DNA of 64,000 nucleotides from NCBI GenBank assembly GCA_907165135.1, contig OU015569.1, positions 682,001-746,000 on the forward strand, written 5' to 3'. Below the pieces are notes generated by a model. That model saw only the letters and a list, made by a program, of their open reading frames with translations, was not told the origin of the DNA and did no database searches. Positions 46,244 to 56,900 of the stretch are shown piece after piece. This DNA is from Oikopleura dioica. Taxonomy: Eukaryota > Chordata > Appendicularia > Copelata > Oikopleuridae. The translations under genes were made by a program, and so were the position numbers. How positions within the stretch are numbered: position 1 is the stretch's first letter; every line of letters starts with the position of its first letter.

Positions 46244-46522
46244 AGGTTAGGGTTAGGCTTTGGCCCAGAATTAGGGTTAGGGAAGAAATTCTAACGAAGA
46301 ATCTAGAAAAATCTAAAAATCGAAAAGCCGTTTGCGGCTTCGAAGATCAAAAGATAATAGCCGCGCTTCGAGCTGCAAAACTGAAAAGCCGCGCAAAGCG
46401 CGGCTATTATCTTTGATCTTCGAAGCCGCAAACGGCTTTTCGATTTTTAGATTTTTCTAGATTCTTCGTTAGAATTTCTTACTCTAACCCTTACTCTGGT
46501 CCTAAGCCTAACCCTAACCTCC
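46244..46522. repeat. Family B palindrome capped by telomere-like repeats
   Basis: The left side starts GGTTAGGGTTAGG and TTAGGGTTAGGG; the right side ends CTAACCC...CCTAACCCTAACC. Between them, long arms (ATCTAGAAAAATCTAAAAAT, GCCGTTTGCGGCTTCGAAGA) are exact inverted copies around a GC-rich loop. Confidence 0.85.
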
Positions 46523-47007
46523 TTGAATAGTCGAAATAAGAAGTCTTCCATTAGTAACTAAAAGTTAATTTGTCAAATCTCCAAAAGGGATCTCAAAAGC
46601 TCTCAATTTTCGCCATTTTGATTAATATTTGATTACGACGGTTGTTGTTTCCGAAAATGAAATCAATCCCCGGCTCGAGGATGGGTTTTTACGAAAAGGG
46701 AGGGCGCAGAGCTTTATTATTTTTGCATCTCAGGGGACGATCTTCTCTTGGGATCGATTTTTGAACCCTTCAAGGCAGAATTTTTTGAGACTCGCATCGA
46801 TTCGCGCCCGTCGATATGGCTGAAATACATACGTATCACGGGGAGAAATATTTTTAATCGATGCTGAATGTGAACACCTTCTGTAGTAGTAGACTACTGT
46901 AGTCAAACTCCCCGCCGTGGGAAAGTGAGAAAATCTCCGTTTTTCCTTTTTGATTTTTACTTTTTCGAAAATGAAGAGGAGGATGAGAAGATTTATTTCA
47001 GAGAGAC
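46523..47007. other. Upstream of the NHERF gene
   Basis: Probable promoter region; open frames here have no support. Confidence 0.4.
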
Positions 47008-48688
47008 ATGGCGCGCGCAGTCTACCTCGACAAAGGCGACGGATATGGCTTTCATCTCGCCTCGGAGAAGGGCATGCAGTTCATCAGACGAATCGTCGAA
47101 GATTCCCCGCGCAGAATGCAGGCATGCTCGAAGGCGATCGCCTCTTAGGGGTAACGTAAACTTTTTTGTAACTAGTAGTCTATTTACCAGAGTCACTCAA
47201 ATTACTGTAATTTTCACTAGAATTTCGATCGTAAATAAAAAATGATTGCTAGACATCGAGAAGCCGCTTGCGGCTTCGAGTTTATCAAAGATTTAGCCGC
47301 GCGAAGCGCGGCTTTTCTATCTTATATTCATCAAATCTCCTTGTTCCCAAATTAATTTTTCTTCTTTTTTGAAATCATGGAAGAGAAAAAATGATTCTTT
47401 TCAAGAGAAACTAAAGTGTATGAATAAATTTCATAAGAAAATATTGGTAATTACTAATTGCAGGTGAACGACGAGAATGTCATTGGACACAACCATTCGG
47501 AAGTAGTTGAATTCATCCGCAAATCTGGCAGCAGTTGTCGACTGGTGGTGATCAGCCCCTCCCCGACGCTAGACTTGACTGACGATCGCCAAATGATGCT
47601 CCAGATGCCTCGCGAGGTACGAACACCATCGTCCAAGTTTCAATCTTGCTCTTTCAGTGCGTTCTCGCGCGCAAGGACAAGGGCTTCGGCTTCGTGCTCC
47701 ATTCGGAGAGGAAACAAAAGACAAGCACGACGTTTTACATGACGAAGTTGCAAGAAGACGGCGCTTCTTGGGAAGCTGGCGTCAACAACGACGACAAAAT
47801 TGTTTCGGTACGCTGGTTAATAAAAATCGAGAAGCCGCTTGCGGCTTCGAGTCGAAAATAATAGCCGCGCCTTGCGCGGCTTTCTCTATTCTTCACCTAT
47901 ATTACTGAAAATTGAGCTAAAGATGTTAACAAAGCCGCGCAAAGCGCGGCTAAAATATGAGTGTATCGAAGCCGCAAGCGGCTTCTCAACATTTCTGAGA
48001 GAATCAATCTTCAATTGCTCTCTTGTCTTTTTCAAAATTGAACTAGATAGACGGCGAGCTGATCACTTCCGACCTCGAGCACGCAGAAGTCGTCCAGAAG
48101 ATCAAAGACAAGGTAAGCCAACTCTTTCTTCTTTTGCTAAAAATTCCCCAGAAAGTGATAAAAGTGGTGGTGGTGAATCGACACAACATGCTGGACTTGT
48201 CGCTGTGTCAGGCGCTGCGGGTGCCTGCTCTCCGCCGCGTGGTTCCAGAAGAACCATCATCTTCCGTAAGATCTTCGTTTTGAGAAAAATTTGTGTGCTT
48301 GTGTGTTAAAAACATAGTGATTGAAGGGATCACCAGTTCAAATCTTTGTTCACTCTAAATCAACTCTTATCTCCACTCTTTTTCGAATCGCTACAGTACT
48401 ACAGTAGAACTCGCACTAATCTTAATTTTTCTTTAAAATAAAATCTATCCTATTCAGTCGTTATTGGCAGCGGAGACGAGTGCGAGATCATCGACGACAA
48501 CGAGCTCTGCGCAAGTGCACGAATCCTCGACTTCCTCGGCGAACTCGTCCTCGGAGAAACAAGATCAAGAACAAGACGAAAACGGAAACTTTAGCAATAT
48601 CGACTTTTCCAGAATGAGCCTCAGCGAACTCAAAAGTACCATCAGGAAAGGGTTCACTTTATTAACTAAAAATAAGAATAGCAAGTAA
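47008..48688 (+). CDS. NHERF-type scaffold with two PDZ domains
   Basis: Membrane-proximal adaptor that tethers transporters and receptors to the cortex. Six exons (47008-47150, 47464-47616, 47658-47807, 48047-48112, 48152-48265, 48458-48688) give about 285 residues. PDZ1 has GDGYGFHLASEKG as its carboxylate-binding loop and GMLEGDRLLGVNDENV. PDZ2 has KDKGFGFVLHSERK and WEAGVNNDDKIVSIDGELI. The tail is Ser/Thr/Glu-rich and ends basic; a clear ezrin-binding motif is not seen. Exon 1 is one base out of frame at CCCC (47105-47108); one more C gives EDSPAQNAG as expected. The start follows a TTTCAG acceptor six bases upstream, a likely trans-splice site. Introns 1 and 3 contain family B hairpins. 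Confidence 0.88.
47234..47325. repeat. Family B hairpin in NHERF intron 1
   Basis: CATCGAGAAGCCGCTTGCGG followed by CTTCGAG, and a GCCGCGCGAAGCGCGGC loop block. Confidence 0.75.
47818..47996. repeat. Family B hairpin in NHERF intron 3
   Basis: AAAATCGAGAAGCCGCTTGC pairs with GCAAGCGGCTTCTCAACATT; the loop holds two copies of GCCGCGC...GCGCGGC. It fills most of the 239-nt intron. Confidence 0.8.
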
Positions 48689-48696
48689 TAATGCTA

Positions 48697-48906
48697 AGCT
48701 GGGCTTGGCAACCTGAGTAGAAAACCTGAGTCAGCTTCCGAAAGAGCTTAAATCAAAAGCCGCGTAGCGGCTTTTTAGAACCGAAGCCGCGAAGAGGATC
48801 CGCAACAGAATCATTCTTTGCGGCTTCGTTCTTAAAAAGCCGCTACGCGGCTTTTCATTCAAGCTCTTTCAGATTCTGACTCAGGTTTTCTACGCAGGTT
48901 GTCGAT
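48697..48906. repeat. Family A MITE directly after the NHERF stop
   Basis: CTGGGCTTGGCAACCTGAGT to TTTTCTACGCAGGTTGTCGATGG, full hairpins. It begins only 9 bases after the stop codon, so it lies in the 3' untranslated region. Confidence 0.85.
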
Positions 48907-49372
48907 GGAATCGTCCATGTTCTGACGTTTCGCATAATTACCATCGAAAGTTTCCAACGCCAATTTACGCGAGAAAATGTTCGGAAAACTGCTCTCCTCG
49001 ATTTCCACTAGGGAGCCAATTCGAATAATAAAAGGTGAAGCCCGATCCAAGACTTGGCAAAAAGAGGCAAACGAAGGATATGTCCTGGGCGCAACAAAGA
49101 TCCGTCTTCAAGGACTTGTAACAGATTGGATATCGATCTCGAAAATCCAAAAAGAAAGAAGGAAATCGATCGACTCTTCCTTTATGTTTTTTCGCTAGCA
49201 AGTGCCATTGAATTTCAGCCTCAGACTCGGAAAGAACTCTTTCAGGCGCTAGAATTTGTAAATATCACAAACAGTCACCTTCGTTCTTATTAAACAAAAA
49301 CAAACAAAACAAGCTAGAGGCCTTTTTGAACTATTCAAAATATCCGTGAAAACAACAACGATTTTGAGAGAA
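48907..49372. other. Intergenic with doubtful open frame
   Basis: A plus-strand frame of 73 codons (48977-49198) has protein-like composition but no splice context, family match or polyadenylation signal that I can support. Confidence 0.35.
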
Positions 49373-49472
49373 TTCTGCGTTGAAAACCTGAGTCAGGGTC
49401 CTGAAATAGCGAGTCCGTCGAGGCCGCGGCTCTTCCAAGACCCTGACTCAGGTTTTTTACACGGGCAAAAAC
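49373..49472. repeat. Short family A MITE
   Basis: TTCTGCGTTGAAAACCTGAG to CAGGTTTTTTACACGGGC, minimal core GAGGCCGCGGCTC. Confidence 0.8.
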
Positions 49473-49892
49473 CGTTATTTTTTGATAAATCTCTTCAAAA
49501 TCGTTGAATTTCTTTCAGTGGACTTTTGAATTCAACATTTACAAGCTGTAAAATCTTAAAATCGTCTTTTTTCTATGCTCTTGAAATTCAATTCAATTTG
49601 AAAAAGAACAAACTCTGCCTAAAATGAAAAAACGTCTTTTATTACCTCGAAATTAAGGAGCTCAAAAATACTTCTTAGAAAAAAGCCTCCTCAAGTCGAA
49701 ATTACAGTAACTCTGATTTTGAACAAAACCTTACAGTATCTTCGCTCAAGCACTAAACCACTTTCTTTTCAGTTTCTCAACTTTGACAATTTCAACTACT
49801 GTGACTCTTACTTAAAAACTACTGCAACTAAATAATCATTTTAATCAGTTCCAAGATGAAAACGAAAAAATGTTTCTTTTTTCCTAAATAAT
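49473..49892. other. Intergenic, no gene seen
   Basis: AT-rich, no supported signal. Confidence 0.45.
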
Positions 49893-50952
49893 CGCGTTAA
49901 TAAAATAGGGGTCCCATTTCCGGCTAAATACTTCTGAAAGGTTCATATTTTACCGGATTTAATATTCCTCAAGAAAATCCCCAACATAACGGATTCTTCA
50001 TGCTACAGCCTTGTTACTGAGCAATATTTCAGAAAATCCGTTAAATAGGGTTAGGGTAAAACCTTTTAACGGATTTTCTGAAATATTGCTGAGAAATAAG
50101 CCTGTAGCTTGAAAAATCCGTTAAGTTGGGGACCCTCTTGAGGAATATTAAATCCGTTAAGGGTAGAACATGAAATCGGCGCGCCGCGCCTCGCTCGCCC
50201 AGCGCCGCGCCGTGCCCTACTTTTCAGAATGCCCTAAAATCGGAACGGATACAGCTTTTCAAAAATTTCTTCGGATTTCAGATAATCAAAGCCTTTACTT
50301 TTCACAGATCAAAAATCAGCAGAATCGTCAAAGAATTAGTCGGAGAAAATGACATGAGTTGGTTAAACTCTATCTCCTCTCGCAATTCTAATCCGATTTT
50401 TTCAAATTTAGATAGATCGAAAGTGCTCCGTTAGACCTAAAAATTCGTAGTCTCAGAATTAATTTTGAAGCTTCCTCAAGTTCCACACGGCTTCTCAAAA
50501 CAAGTGCTTTCACGCCGCGCCGCTTCTTCTCTCACGCAGCGCGCCTCACGACGGTGCAGCTCTCATTTCAAAGCTCATATAAAATTTCATAAAGCTCCAA
50601 AATTAATTCTGAGACTACGAAATTTTAGGTCAAACGGAGCACTTTCGACCTATCTAAGTTTGAAAAAATCGGATAAGAATTGTGAGAGGAGATAGAGTTT
50701 AACCAACTCGTGTCATTTTCTCCGACTTATTCTTTGACGATTCTGCTGATTTTTGATCTGTGAAAAGTAAAAGCCTTGATTACCTGAAATCCGAAGAAAT
50801 TTTTGAAAAGCTTTATCCGTTCCGATTTAAGGGCATTCTGAAAAGTAGGGCGAGCGAGGCGCCGCGCGCCGATTTCATGTTCTACCCTTAAAGTGCGAAC
50901 TTTCCAGAAGTACTCGCCCGTTAAAATGGGACCTCCTATTTTGTTAACGCAA
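49893..50952. mobile_element. About 1.06-kb near-palindromic foldback element
   Basis: Outer ends: GCGTTAATAAAATAGGGGTC mirrors GACCTCCTATTTTGTTAACGC, and ACTTCTGAAAGGTTC mirrors GAACTTTCCAGAAGT. Inside, 50160-50470 is an inverted copy of 50590-50890 (for example GAGTTGGTTAAACTCTATCT against AGATAGAGTTTAACCAACTC). A third inverted pair occupies 49960-50155 (AACGGATTTTCTGAAATATT and its complement). Short open frames inside read the same arms on both strands and are not genes. Confidence 0.88.
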
Positions 50953-51084
50953 AAATGAAAACCCTAACTTGGCTCTTTTAGAAAATTGCAAACTTCGAAT
51001 TGCCGACTACGATTCTACTCGATATTCATCCAGTCAAGTGGGAAACGAGAAAAAAGGGGTTGAGAAGAAATAGCGCTGGAAATT

Positions 51085-52819
51085 ATGTTTGCTGGGCGGC
51101 CTGGGGCGAAATCTCCCTCCTCGAATGGTCCCAGTGGGAAAACAGCTGTCAGCGATGCACAAGCCAGGGAGAAACTTGCGGTAAGTTCTTTTAAAAAATA
51201 ATTTGATTTTACTAAAAATTATTATCATCGACCAATTTATTGGTCAATAAATGTTGCCAGCGTCTCTTATTGGCCAAAACGCTACAGGATTTTTAAAAAG
51301 GAAAAACCACAGAAGAATCTTCGGCCAATCAAATCTCTATTTGGAAAGAAAAAATGAAGAAAAGAGAATAATTTTACTGAAGAATTTTTAATCATTTTTT
51401 TATTTGTCGATTTTGAGTGAGAAAACGCGCCTCGTTGTGGCTCAGTGCCAGAAAGTAAGAGAATAAAAGTAGATTATTGCTACTTTGGAAAAGAGAGGCT
51501 TTTTCATGTTTTGACTTGAAAAACTTTTTAGTAAAATATGATAATCGAGATTTTCATTTCTGTCTCATTTTCACTTGAATTCTGATTTTTAGCAAACTAA
51601 AGAAATTTCTAAAAATCAAGAAGCCGCAACTTCTTGCGGCTTCGAGGAATAGAAAAGCATAAGCCGCGCTTCGCGCAATTTCACATTTTAAATTACTCGA
51701 AGCCGCAAAACATTGCGGCTTTTCGATTTTTGAAATTTTTCTAGTCTACTAAAAACGGAATTCAAGCGAAAATGAGTTACTCAGAAATGAAAATCGCGAG
51801 ATGTAAGGATAGAGTCTAATCTCGTGTCTTCAGGTGTATGTATACGAATATCTGGTGCACGTCGGCGCAAAAGCAGCGGCTCAGACCTTTTATCCGAAAT
51901 CCGCTGGGAGAAATCAATATCAGTCTCCGAGGCGCCTGGCTTTCTTCATTCCTGGTGAGTAGCTTTGATCCTTTCTATTTTATTTCTCGATTTCGAGGTG
52001 GTGCGTCTTCTGGGATCTCTACTGCGCTGCGCCAGAGCGAAGAGAGCAAAACGAACACTCCGGCGAGGCGAAAGCGTTCCACGATTATTCGGCCCAAGTT
52101 CATCCCGCAGCAGCTCATCCTGGAATTCCTCCAGAGCAACATCCAGCTTTCCAGAACTACTTTCCCGTAATTATTTATTAATGATACCTATCTCAAACCC
52201 CAATTTTCAGGGCCATCCAGGGCATGGAATACCGGGCTTTCATCAAATTTCACCGGCCCATCCGGCGATCCGAGCGCGCGTCGCAACTGGTCTCCAGCCT
52301 CCGCCAGGACCACCGAATCAAGGAATGTATTCTCAAGCGCCGCCGATAGATCATGTAAGAAACGAAAACAAGAGGCGAGGCAAATAACGCTTTCTACTTT
52401 AGTATCGAGGAATGCTGCGCCCTGGAATGGACCAAATCCCCGTTTCTTCGAGTCCGATGCCGCTGCCGCCCGGTGCCCCGATGGCTCCTGATGGCATGGC
52501 CCAAGGCGCCGTGCCTCCCGTCGTCCCGTCGGGAACGGAAATGTCGCCCTCGCATTCTAGCGGCGGAGGAGCGCCTCCAAACGTCGTCCCATCCACCTCC
52601 TCCGCGGCCGAGGGAGAGTCCAACTCCTCTTCTGGCGGTCCTGCTGGAACAGGTGGTGCTACTGATTTCCAAAGCTTACAGCCGCCAGTGGACGGGGGCA
52701 GCTTCGTCATTCAAAAGATCAAAGAGTCGATGCAGGAAGAGGCGAAGAGGTTCTCGGAAGAATCGACAAGGATCGACCAAACCGTAGAAACCGTCGTCGA
52801 AAAGAGGGAATATTACTAG
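51085..52819 (+). CDS. SSBP: Single-stranded DNA-binding protein 2/3/4 family (LDB1 partner)
   Basis: Nuclear co-factor that stabilises LDB1/LIM-homeodomain complexes. Five exons (51085-51180, 51834-51954, 51998-52166, 52211-52354, 52403-52819) give about 315 residues. The LUFS/LisH domain at 25-100 reads [20 protein letters not shown], then [20 protein letters not shown] and [29 protein letters not shown] follows, then a Pro/Gly/Met-rich middle. The C-terminus differs from vertebrate relatives, ending in a charged helix ([17 protein letters not shown]). Exon 2 is one base out of frame at TTTT (51888-51891); one more T gives AQTFLSEIRW. Start: the ATG opening MFAGRPG, as in the family. Intron 1 holds a family B hairpin. 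Confidence 0.93.
51590..51800. repeat. Family B hairpin in SSBP intron 1
   Basis: AAGAAATTTCTAAAAATCAA with GAAGCCGCAACTTCTTGCGG, mirrored by CCGCAAAACATTGCGGCTTT and TTGAAATTTTTCTAG. Confidence 0.78.
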
Positions 52820-53317
52820 CCAAAAAATAACGATCGCAAAATCGAAAATCGAAAGAAAAAGAACGAACCTCAAGACCAAACCTTCTGCACACCCTGACCA
52901 GCCCTTTCTAGCGACAACTATAAATTATCAAAAAGAACGATCGTCAAAAAACAAGATACACGACCCGCCATTTTACCTTCTCTTCTTTTTTCTTCCCAAT
53001 CTTCAGAAATTTTCTTCCAGAAAAAAGTTTCTTCCAACTTCAACTTTGAAAAGCAACCGTATGATTTACCTTGTTTGATTTACTTTACTATACTGTAAAT
53101 ACTGTGCAATAGAGTATTGTCTTCCGTCGAGATACTGACAGTAAAAAAACATAAAAACGAAAGATTCAATGTATCCAGTATTCGAAAGTTTCTTCTTTGA
53201 ATTCTAGTGAAAGTATTACTCTAGTAAAATAGGCTGAAAGCTGGCAAATATGCAGAAAAAAACGGCAAAAGAAAATCATGATTGAAATGATAACGGAAAT
53301 ACCCACTGTAGCTTCGG
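52820..53317. other. SSBP 3' flank
   Basis: Untranslated region and intergenic DNA; no AATAAA in the expected position and no repeats. Confidence 0.4.
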
Positions 53318-53430
53318 CTGGCCTGCTCGACAGCCTGTGTAGAAACCTGAGTCAGGGTTCTGCAGACAGAGTGGGGCATATTTTAAAAGGACCCTGACTC
53401 AGGTTTCTACACAAGTTGCCAAGCCAAGAG
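53318..53430. repeat. Short family A MITE
   Basis: GGCCTGCTCGACAGCCTGTG to CTACACAAGTTGCCAAGCC; the core has lost its hairpins. Confidence 0.82.
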
Positions 53431-53976
53431 CATAGACGAACCGTTTTTTGATTGATAATTGTATAGTGTACAGTCCATTACAGTAATTTATCGGATAAAT
53501 TTTATCCCTTTTCGAGTCAATAAGAACTTCCCCTATCTTGTCTGTCCCGTTTTGGCCTTTTTGTAAATTCTATCGGCTGATTTTCCTCTTAGAATTCTGG
53601 TATCAGTATTTTATTTTCGATTTTCGGATATGTTCAGGATATGATACCTTTTCAACGAATCTTTTGCGTCTTCCCTTTTTTGTCTTGTCCTTGTGTTTCT
53701 TCAACTGCCTGAGAATTCTTCAATTTCCAATAACTTCAATTCTGATGATCGTTTTTTTCAGGCATCATTGTATGCAACTGTGCATCCGCATGATCGGATC
53801 GGAATCATGAAAATACGCGTCCTCCTTTTTGCTTCTCCTCCTGAATGAGTAGTCACTTCTATAAGCCTTTGGGCGAAAGTGGACCTCAGGTAACGTCGAT
53901 TTTCGATGATTATGACTTTTATGAAGCCCTTTTAACGCTCTTTCTATCTTTCTAACGTTTTCTGCTAACAGGGATA
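53431..53976. other. Upstream of the MLK gene
   Basis: Contains a possible upstream short exon (ATG 53845, GESGPQ|GTAACG at 53890) whose frame does not continue into the next exon, and a pyrimidine tract ending CTAACAG at 53971, probably a trans- or leader-splice acceptor. Confidence 0.4.
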
Positions 53977-56900
53977 ATGTCGGATTCCGATTTTACAGTA
54001 CGGTATGACGCTGAGCGTCATCAAATCTCTACAAATGCTACTGTAGAACCGCCACCGTTGCCCCCGAGACAGGTATCAAAAAAATCGTCGGTAAAGGTCG
54101 CGAATCGGTCGTTCTGTCGTTCTGAATCGATTCGATGGTGTATTTTCTATTGTAACGGTGATTACTCGTCAAACTCATGATTCTCCATGAGAAAAAACTG
54201 TTCCTCGGCGAAAAGTTCTGTTGAAAAAGGTTGCTTACTTGGTTTTTCAGCTTCCAGCCAACAATTATCGTGCATTTCTCGACAATGGACCTAGCTGGAG
54301 TCGAGATGCAAATCTCAATACGATTCGAAGATCTGAAGGACCGGATATCTTAATTTTTGATACGAAGATTCTGATTACGGACTATTTTTTGTCCGAATTC
54401 TTCACAAAAAAATACTCAGAATCAGGGTCATTTCCATTTTCAAAATCCCCAAAAAAGTGCATCTCCAGCAATGTATCGGCGCTGGAGGCTTTGGAAAGGT
54501 GTACAGAGCGACGATTTATCCCGCTGGAAGGGAGTCATATGAAGCCGCTGTTAAAATTCCACACCAGTCGCAAACCCAGGACCCATACGGTCTACGCTCG
54601 GAGGCACTAATCTTCTCGATGCTAGATCACACCAATATTCTCCGGTATTTTTCTACTCTTTTTTCTAAACTCGAACTTGACGCTTGAAGGATGCTTGGCT
54701 TAATCGTCGAAGGACCAAGCGATCAGGGCATCGCGCTAGAATTCTGTTCCGGCGGGGCGCTCAACCAGTGGCTAAAGCACCACAAGGACCGCCTCCACCT
54801 GCAGCAGAGTATCCAGTGGTGCCTCCAGATCGGAAAAGGGATGGAATATCTTCACAAACGCGCGCCTGCCAGTTTTCTTCACCGCGATCTCAAATCTTCA
54901 AATATTTTGCTTCTCTATCCGGGCGCCACTGATCCTTCCAAACAAGGTTTGGGCTCGCATTAAATTTCAAAAATCTAACGAAAAATTCTAGTTTTAAAAA
55001 TTTCCGATTTCGGCCTGGCGCGCGCTCGCCGGGAGCAACAGTCTCACGAGGAGTTCACTACGGCTGGTACTTATGCTTGGATGGCCCCAGAGAGTATACG
55101 ATCGAGCAACTTCTCCCCCGCTTCGGATGTTTGGTCCTTTGGCGTCCTCGTTTGGGAGATTCTCACCGGCGAAGTGCCTTACAGAGGCATGGAACCGCTG
55201 CAGGTGGCCTTGGCCGTCGCTCAGCGTCAATTGAGGCTTCCGGTTCCCGAATCCATTCCTCAAATTCTAGCCAGGTACTAATCAAACAAATCTTCCTTCT
55301 CCCAAACTAGTTGGATTCTAGTGTAATGCGTAACTGCTGGGAAGAAGAGCCCAATTCTCGTCCGGAATTTGACGCGATCGTTGTGCGTCTCGACTGCGCG
55401 CAGAAGGAGCTCTCTGTTTACGACAACCAGGATTCGGTGAATTTGCAGACGACGATGCGCAAACAGGTGTGCGGAATGCTCGAGGATCTGAAGGAAAAGG
55501 CGGGCGAGCTGCGGACGAAGGAAGTCGCGCTCAAGGAACAAGAAATGGCCCTGCTCAGGCGCCACGTAAGTAGCAAACTCAACAATCGACGAGCATGATT
55601 CTTTCTTTCAATCAATTTCTAACACTCAATTCCTGCCAGATTGATATGTCATCAGTAGTGGACTGTATCAAGTGTAAACGCTGCAAAGACTGCGAGCGGG
55701 TCATTAAAGAGCAGAAAAAATTTGAAGTAATTATGATAATCGGTGACTCCTTATTTATTCAATATTCAAAATGGTGATACCAAAAACTGACACTCCTTGA
55801 TAGTTTGTGCAGTTTTTTGATAACTCAATTTCGGTGAAGCTTTCCCAAAGAATCGAAAACGCCCCTTACTAGTTTTTTCAGAAAGACTTGGAGCAGCGAG
55901 AAATGGACGTGGTTCAACGCGAAATCATGCTTCTTCTGAAAGAAAAAGAAATTGACCAGCGCAGCGCCCAGTCGAAGGAAAAGAAGAAAGACAAGCATCG
56001 CAAGTTGGGGCCGATTATCAGCCGCCCGCGCACCTTCGAGCACATTGTCTCCGTCAAACCGCGCGACGGAGGACTTCAGGTTTGTCTCTTCTTTCGAGTT
56101 TCTAGAGCAGCGCGTTCCAAGAATTGTTATTGAAATTATTAAAACTGAATCAGGCATCCCAAAACTCGCTCTGTCCGATTTCTCGGGAGCCCTTTGCCGA
56201 AACGGCGAGCTCGACTCAATCCGAGGAGAATTCCTCGCCACCCGAATCCGAGGCAAGGGCGGGGCTGGCAGCTCATCCTTCCGTTCATCAGCGCCAGAAT
56301 CCGCTGAGAATCCGGCCCGCGTTCTTGCAACGCTTTTTGCAACCGGACAGAAAGGTTCCTTTCTCTTTTACTTACCGGTGTCCTTTTTCCCTTTCTTTCT
56401 TTTGGTGTTGATCTAGGCAACTTGTGTAGAAACCTGACTCAGGGTTCGCAAAGAGCCTTGATAAGCTCGTTCAGGCCCTGACTCAGGATTTGAATACAGG
56501 TCGCCGAGACCAGCCAACGGTGTCGTACTTTAGTGGTGATAAGAAAAGAGTGTTTATTTTTAAGCTTGATGGACATTTTTGGCCAAAAACAAAATGTCCA
56601 TCAAAATATATTTATTTCCGCTGCGTTTAGTTTAGAGAAAAAACGGCATTCTCAAAGTTATGAATCGTTAACTCTTGAATTAAATGTTCTTCTTTACTAG
56701 GGCCCCATTCTGCAGTCTCAATTGTACTTTCCGGACGACTCCTCCGAGTACAATTGGGATGATCGCTCCTCGTTGGTAATGTCGCTCTTTCGTTCTTTCC
56801 GCTCTTTCGCAAGTGATACAGTAATACTGTGATAGACAGAAAATTACGATTATCAATTTTAGCGTTATATTTTTGCAAATTCGCAATTTCACAGCAACAA

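Noticed and set aside
48977-49198. 73-codon plus-strand open frame
   Set aside because: Reasonable composition but no start context, splice partner or polyadenylation signal; other frames over the same bases are equally open.
50160-50890. Open frames within the large foldback
   Set aside because: The same arms are open on both strands because of the inverted duplication, and the GC-rich tips explain the Arg/Ala-rich translations.
53845-53889. Short ATG-led exon (ending GESGPQ) before the MLK gene
   Set aside because: Ends with a good donor but its phase meets a stop in the next exon, so it is at most a leader or upstream open frame.
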